From: Actinomycetota bacterium
GTDB lineage: Bacteria > Actinomycetota > Actinomycetes > Streptosporangiales > Streptosporangiaceae
Assembly: GCA_003161205.1 (NCBI GenBank)
Contig: PMOU01000406.1
Span: 1-7,102, forward strand
Direction: 5' to 3'
DNA: 7,102 nt
The position numbers were made by a program, and so were the translations under genes. The notes under the pieces are model-generated. The model was not told the origin of the DNA. It ran no database searches and worked only from the letters and a program-made list of their open reading frames with translations. How positions within the stretch are numbered: the stretch's first letter is position 1; the number at the start of each line of letters is the position of its first letter. This document shows, one piece after another, positions 5,230-7,102 of the stretch.

Positions 5230-5489
5230 CCTGGTCCCCCCTTCGCGCTCCTCGGCCGCGGCGAGCGCATGCGCTGGCGGCGGGCCCGCTGCGCTCTGAG
5301 CCGCTTGACCAGCACCGGGTCGAACGCGAGTGCCTCCGGGCGGTCGATCAGCTCGTTCAGCAGCTGGTAGTACCGGGTGGCCGGCATCTCCAGCACCTCG
5401 GCGATGGCCTGCTCCTTCACCCCGGGCGACCGCCACCCGCGCCGCTCGAACGCCAGGATGCGCATGTCCCGCTCGGTCAACCCCGACAC
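5226..5489 (-). CDS. DUF3263 family small protein, probable DNA-binding
   Basis: An 87-residue protein that I recognise as the actinobacterial DUF3263 family from its LTERDMRILAFERRGWR start and the MPATRYYQLLNELIDRPEAL segment. The function is not established. Residues about 25-49 look like a helix-turn-helix: a KEQAIAEVL helix, a turn at MPAT, then a recognition-like helix with two Tyr. They are followed by a strongly basic tail (KRLRAQRARRQR, 62-73), so nucleic-acid binding is likely. The GTG start has GGAGG close upstream. Its stop overlaps the otsB ATG by four bases, so it is translated together with trehalose phosphatase. I recall a similar pairing near trehalose genes in Streptomyces. 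It may regulate its own operon or the divergent gene; a tandem 8-base repeat in the shared upstream region is a possible target. Confidence 0.9.
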   Translation of the reverse strand: MSGLTERDMRILAFERRGWRSPGVKEQAIAEVLEMPATRYYQLLNELIDRPEALAFDPVLVKRLRAQRARRQRMRSPRPRSAKGGPG

Positions 5490-5565
5490 GCGGCCTCCTC
5501 CCGGCTCGCTGGCTCGGCTACTGCCGACCGTACCCTGACCGCCAGGGGTGTACCTCCCCCGGCGG

Positions 5566-5593
5566 CCGACGTACGCTCAACTATTCGTATATT
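5566..5593 (+). promoter_or_regulatory. Candidate promoter of the subtilase-like gene
   Basis: A -10 match TATATT (5588-5593) straddles the junction of the two TATTCGTA copies. Sixteen bases upstream is CCGACG (5566-5571), a weak -35 sharing GAC with TTGACA. Transcription would start near 5600 with a leader of about 100 bases. The -10 is good and the -35 is poor. Confidence 0.32.
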
Positions 5594-5597
5594 CGTA
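5582..5597. repeat. Tandem direct repeat TATTCGTA x2 in the divergent promoter region
   Basis: Two perfect adjoining 8-base copies (5582-5589, 5590-5597) form the only AT-rich stretch between the DUF3263 gene and the subtilase gene. They lie 92 and 106 bases from the two starts. The direct repeat with 8-base period could be an operator for one or both genes. The rest of 5490-5703 shows no gene. Confidence 0.5.
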
Positions 5598-5703
5598 AAC
5601 CGCGCATTCCGCCCGCGGCGAGCACATGGCACGATGGCATGGCTGGGTCGGAACGTCGCTGCGCAGGCCAGCTCAGCCGGTCCCGGAGGAGATAGCTGAC
5701 CAA

Positions 5704-7102
5704 GTGTCACACCGATCGCTCCGCAGCACCCTGGCGCCGCTCGGCACCGGGCTGGCTGCGGTCGTTGTCATCCTCGGAGTCGTCGCGGGCGCGGGCGTCG
5801 CCGCTCCCGCTTTCGCCGCCGGCGCCGGCACACGGGCGGGCGGCGCGCTGGCGGCCAGCCCGGCCCTCGCCCAGGAGTGGTGGCTGTCCAGCCTGAACGT
5901 CACCACGGCGTGGCAGACGACCCAGGGCGCCGGCGTCACCGTCGCCGTGCTCGGCACCGGTGTCGCCGCCGGTCACCCGGACCTGGCCGGCGATGTGGTC
6001 ACCGGACCCGATGACACCGGCTCCGGGCGCGAGCCCGGCGGTCCGTACTGGGGCGTCGACGGAACGGCGGTGGCAGGCCTCATCGCCGGGCACGGGCACG
6101 GCGCCGGCCGCCAGGCCGGCATTACCGGGGTCGCGCCCGACGCGCGAATCCTGTCCGTCCGGGTGAACCTGGAATTCAACGATCCGCTCAATTCCGACCC
6201 GGCCGTGACCCGGCGGCTGCCCGGCGCCATCGCCGATGGCATCACCTACGCGGTCGACCACGGGGCGCGGGTCATAGACCTGCCGCTCGACCCGGGCACG
6301 TTCGGGCTGACCGGACAGGGGGACCCGGCCGCGGCGGGCGGCAGCGCCGCCGAACGGGCGGCGGTCGCCTACGCGCTGCGCAAGAGCGTGGTGCTCGTGG
6401 CACCCGCCGGGGACGACGGCGAAGGCCCCGGCCTGGTGAACTACCCGGCCGGCTACGCCGGCGTCATCGCGGTCGGCGCGGTCAGCCGTAACGGGCAGCT
6501 CGGCGCGTTCAGCAGCAGGCGCTCCTACGTGTCCCTGACCGCACCCGGGGTGGACCTGACGGCCCCGGTCCCGCCCGACGGCTACGCGCCGATCAGCAGC
6601 ACGAGCACGGCCAGCGGACTCGTGGCCGGGGTCGCCGCCCTGCTGCTGGCCCGGTTCCCGCATCTCACCGTGGCTCAGGTCACCCGGGCCCTGACCCAGA
6701 GCACCGACACAGCCGCCAGCACGTCCGTCGTCGGCGGCACCGCCACCGGCGACGCGGCCAGGCCGGGCACCGGCTACGGCACCGTGAACGCGGCGCGGGC
6801 CGTCGACCTGGCCGCCCGCATCACCTCCGCCGGGGCGGCCCCCACGGCTACGCCGCCGGCCAAGCCCCGCCAGCCGCCCCCAGCGACCCAGCCGGCCCGG
6901 CGGCCGGCCGCGGCACCTCGCCGGGCCGACGCCGGCGCGATAGCCGGGTCGCTGGTCCGCGACGTGGTAGCCGGCCTGGGCGTGCTCATCGTGCTGCTGA
7001 TCGCGCTGATCCTGGTCATGAGCTCGCGACGCAAACGGATCGAGGCGGCCGGGTCTCTAGGCTCCGGCCCGGCCGGAACCCAAGGACCCGGCCAGAACCA
7101 AG
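5704..7102 (+). CDS. Secreted, membrane-anchored subtilisin-fold protein (S8/mycosin-like) with degenerate catalytic triad, partial
   Basis: The frame is open from a GTG to the window edge (466 residues, C-terminus missing). A GGAGGA site lies 13 bases upstream. The architecture is that of mycosins: signal peptide 1-38 (likely cleavage after AFA), subtilisin-like domain about 57-372, Pro/Ala-rich linker 373-408, one membrane helix 421-439, then SSRRKR on the cytoplasmic side. The domain would face outward. The fold motifs are clear (VAVLGTGV with HPDL, DGTAVAGLIAG, GVAPDARILSVRV, LVAPAGDDG, STSTASGLVAG). However, the catalytic Asp is Gly84, the catalytic His is Asp119 and the oxyanion Asn is Asp237; only Ser301 remains. 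Active proteolysis is therefore unlikely. Mycosins have a protease-independent role in type VII secretion, so a structural or binding role is possible. No ESX gene is visible here. Confidence 0.92.
   Translation, partial: MSHRSLRSTLAPLGTGLAAVVVILGVVAGAGVAAPAFAAGAGTRAGGALAASPALAQEWWLSSLNVTTAWQTTQGAGVTVAVLGTGVAAGHPDLAGDVVTGPDDTGSGREPGGPYWGVDGTAVAGLIAGHGHGAGRQAGITGVAPDARILSVRVNLEFNDPLNSDPAVTRRLPGAIADGITYAVDHGARVIDLPLDPGTFGLTGQGDPAAAGGSAAERAAVAYALRKSVVLVAPAGDDGEGPGLVNYPAGYAGVIAVGAVSRNGQLGAFSSRRSYVSLTAPGVDLTAPVPPDGYAPISSTSTASGLVAGVAALLLARFPHLTVAQVTRALTQSTDTAASTSVVGGTATGDAARPGTGYGTVNAARAVDLAARITSAGAAPTATPPAKPRQPPPATQPARRPAAAPRRADAGAIAGSLVRDVVAGLGVLIVLLIALILVMSSRRKRIEAAGSLGSGPAGTQGPGQNQ

Noticed and set aside
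5230..5436. Upstream in-frame start for otsB
   Set aside because: The added 69 residues are an out-of-frame reading of the DUF3263 gene; the ATG at 5229 has a good site and an ATGA overlap.
5707..6663. Minus-strand open frame opposite the subtilase-like gene
   Set aside because: It is a shadow of a gene with a signal peptide, fold motifs and a membrane helix; the antisense product has no recognisable features.
1..7102. CRISPR arrays, tRNA or rRNA genes, insertion sequences
   Set aside because: No regularly spaced repeats, cloverleaf-like sequences, rRNA motifs, transposase genes or flanking inverted repeats with target duplications were seen.

Overview
The window comes from a very GC-rich actinobacterium. 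The signs are strong third-position G/C bias, frequent GTG starts, HrcA-type CIRCE operators, a DUF3263 protein, a mycosin-like subtilase, and a gene order (groEL-type promoter, cold-shock gene, MoaD/CysO-like gene, zinc-ribbon threonine synthase, trehalose genes) that I recall from Streptomyces and relatives. The genus cannot be fixed from the sequence alone.

Layout. Positions 1-8 hold the first codons of a leftward gene, probably groEL, preceded by a promoter covered by two CIRCE operators (130-193). A non-coding stretch and a strong terminator hairpin (408-439) separate it from a leftward cold-shock protein gene (492-695). Next come two translationally coupled leftward genes: zinc-ribbon threonine synthase (1185-2444) and a MoaD/ThiS/CysO-type sulfur carrier (883-1188). 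A divergent intergenic region follows. It holds a thrC leader hairpin, a candidate thrC promoter, and a dense block of G-run/C-run hairpins (2647-2760). Trehalose-6-phosphate synthase otsA (2777-4309) runs rightward and may be leaderless. It converges on trehalose-6-phosphate phosphatase otsB (4408-5229), which is coupled to an upstream DUF3263 gene (5226-5489). Divergent from these, a secreted membrane-anchored subtilisin-fold protein (5704 to the window end) is cut by the window edge.

How the genes fit together. OtsA and OtsB form the two-step trehalose pathway (UDP-glucose plus glucose-6-phosphate to trehalose-6-phosphate, then trehalose). Here they are convergent rather than in one operon. 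Together with GroEL and Csp this gives a stress flavour: heat (CIRCE), cold (Csp), and osmotic or desiccation stress (trehalose). The thrC-cysO pair suggests a link between a PLP enzyme and protein-bound sulfur.

Most unusual points: (1) the subtilase has lost its catalytic Asp, its catalytic His and its oxyanion Asn but keeps the Ser, so it looks like a pseudoprotease. (2) The CysO-like carrier carries a 10-residue tail after its di-glycine, so it would need trimming before activation. (3) The G/C hairpin block lies directly in front of otsA.
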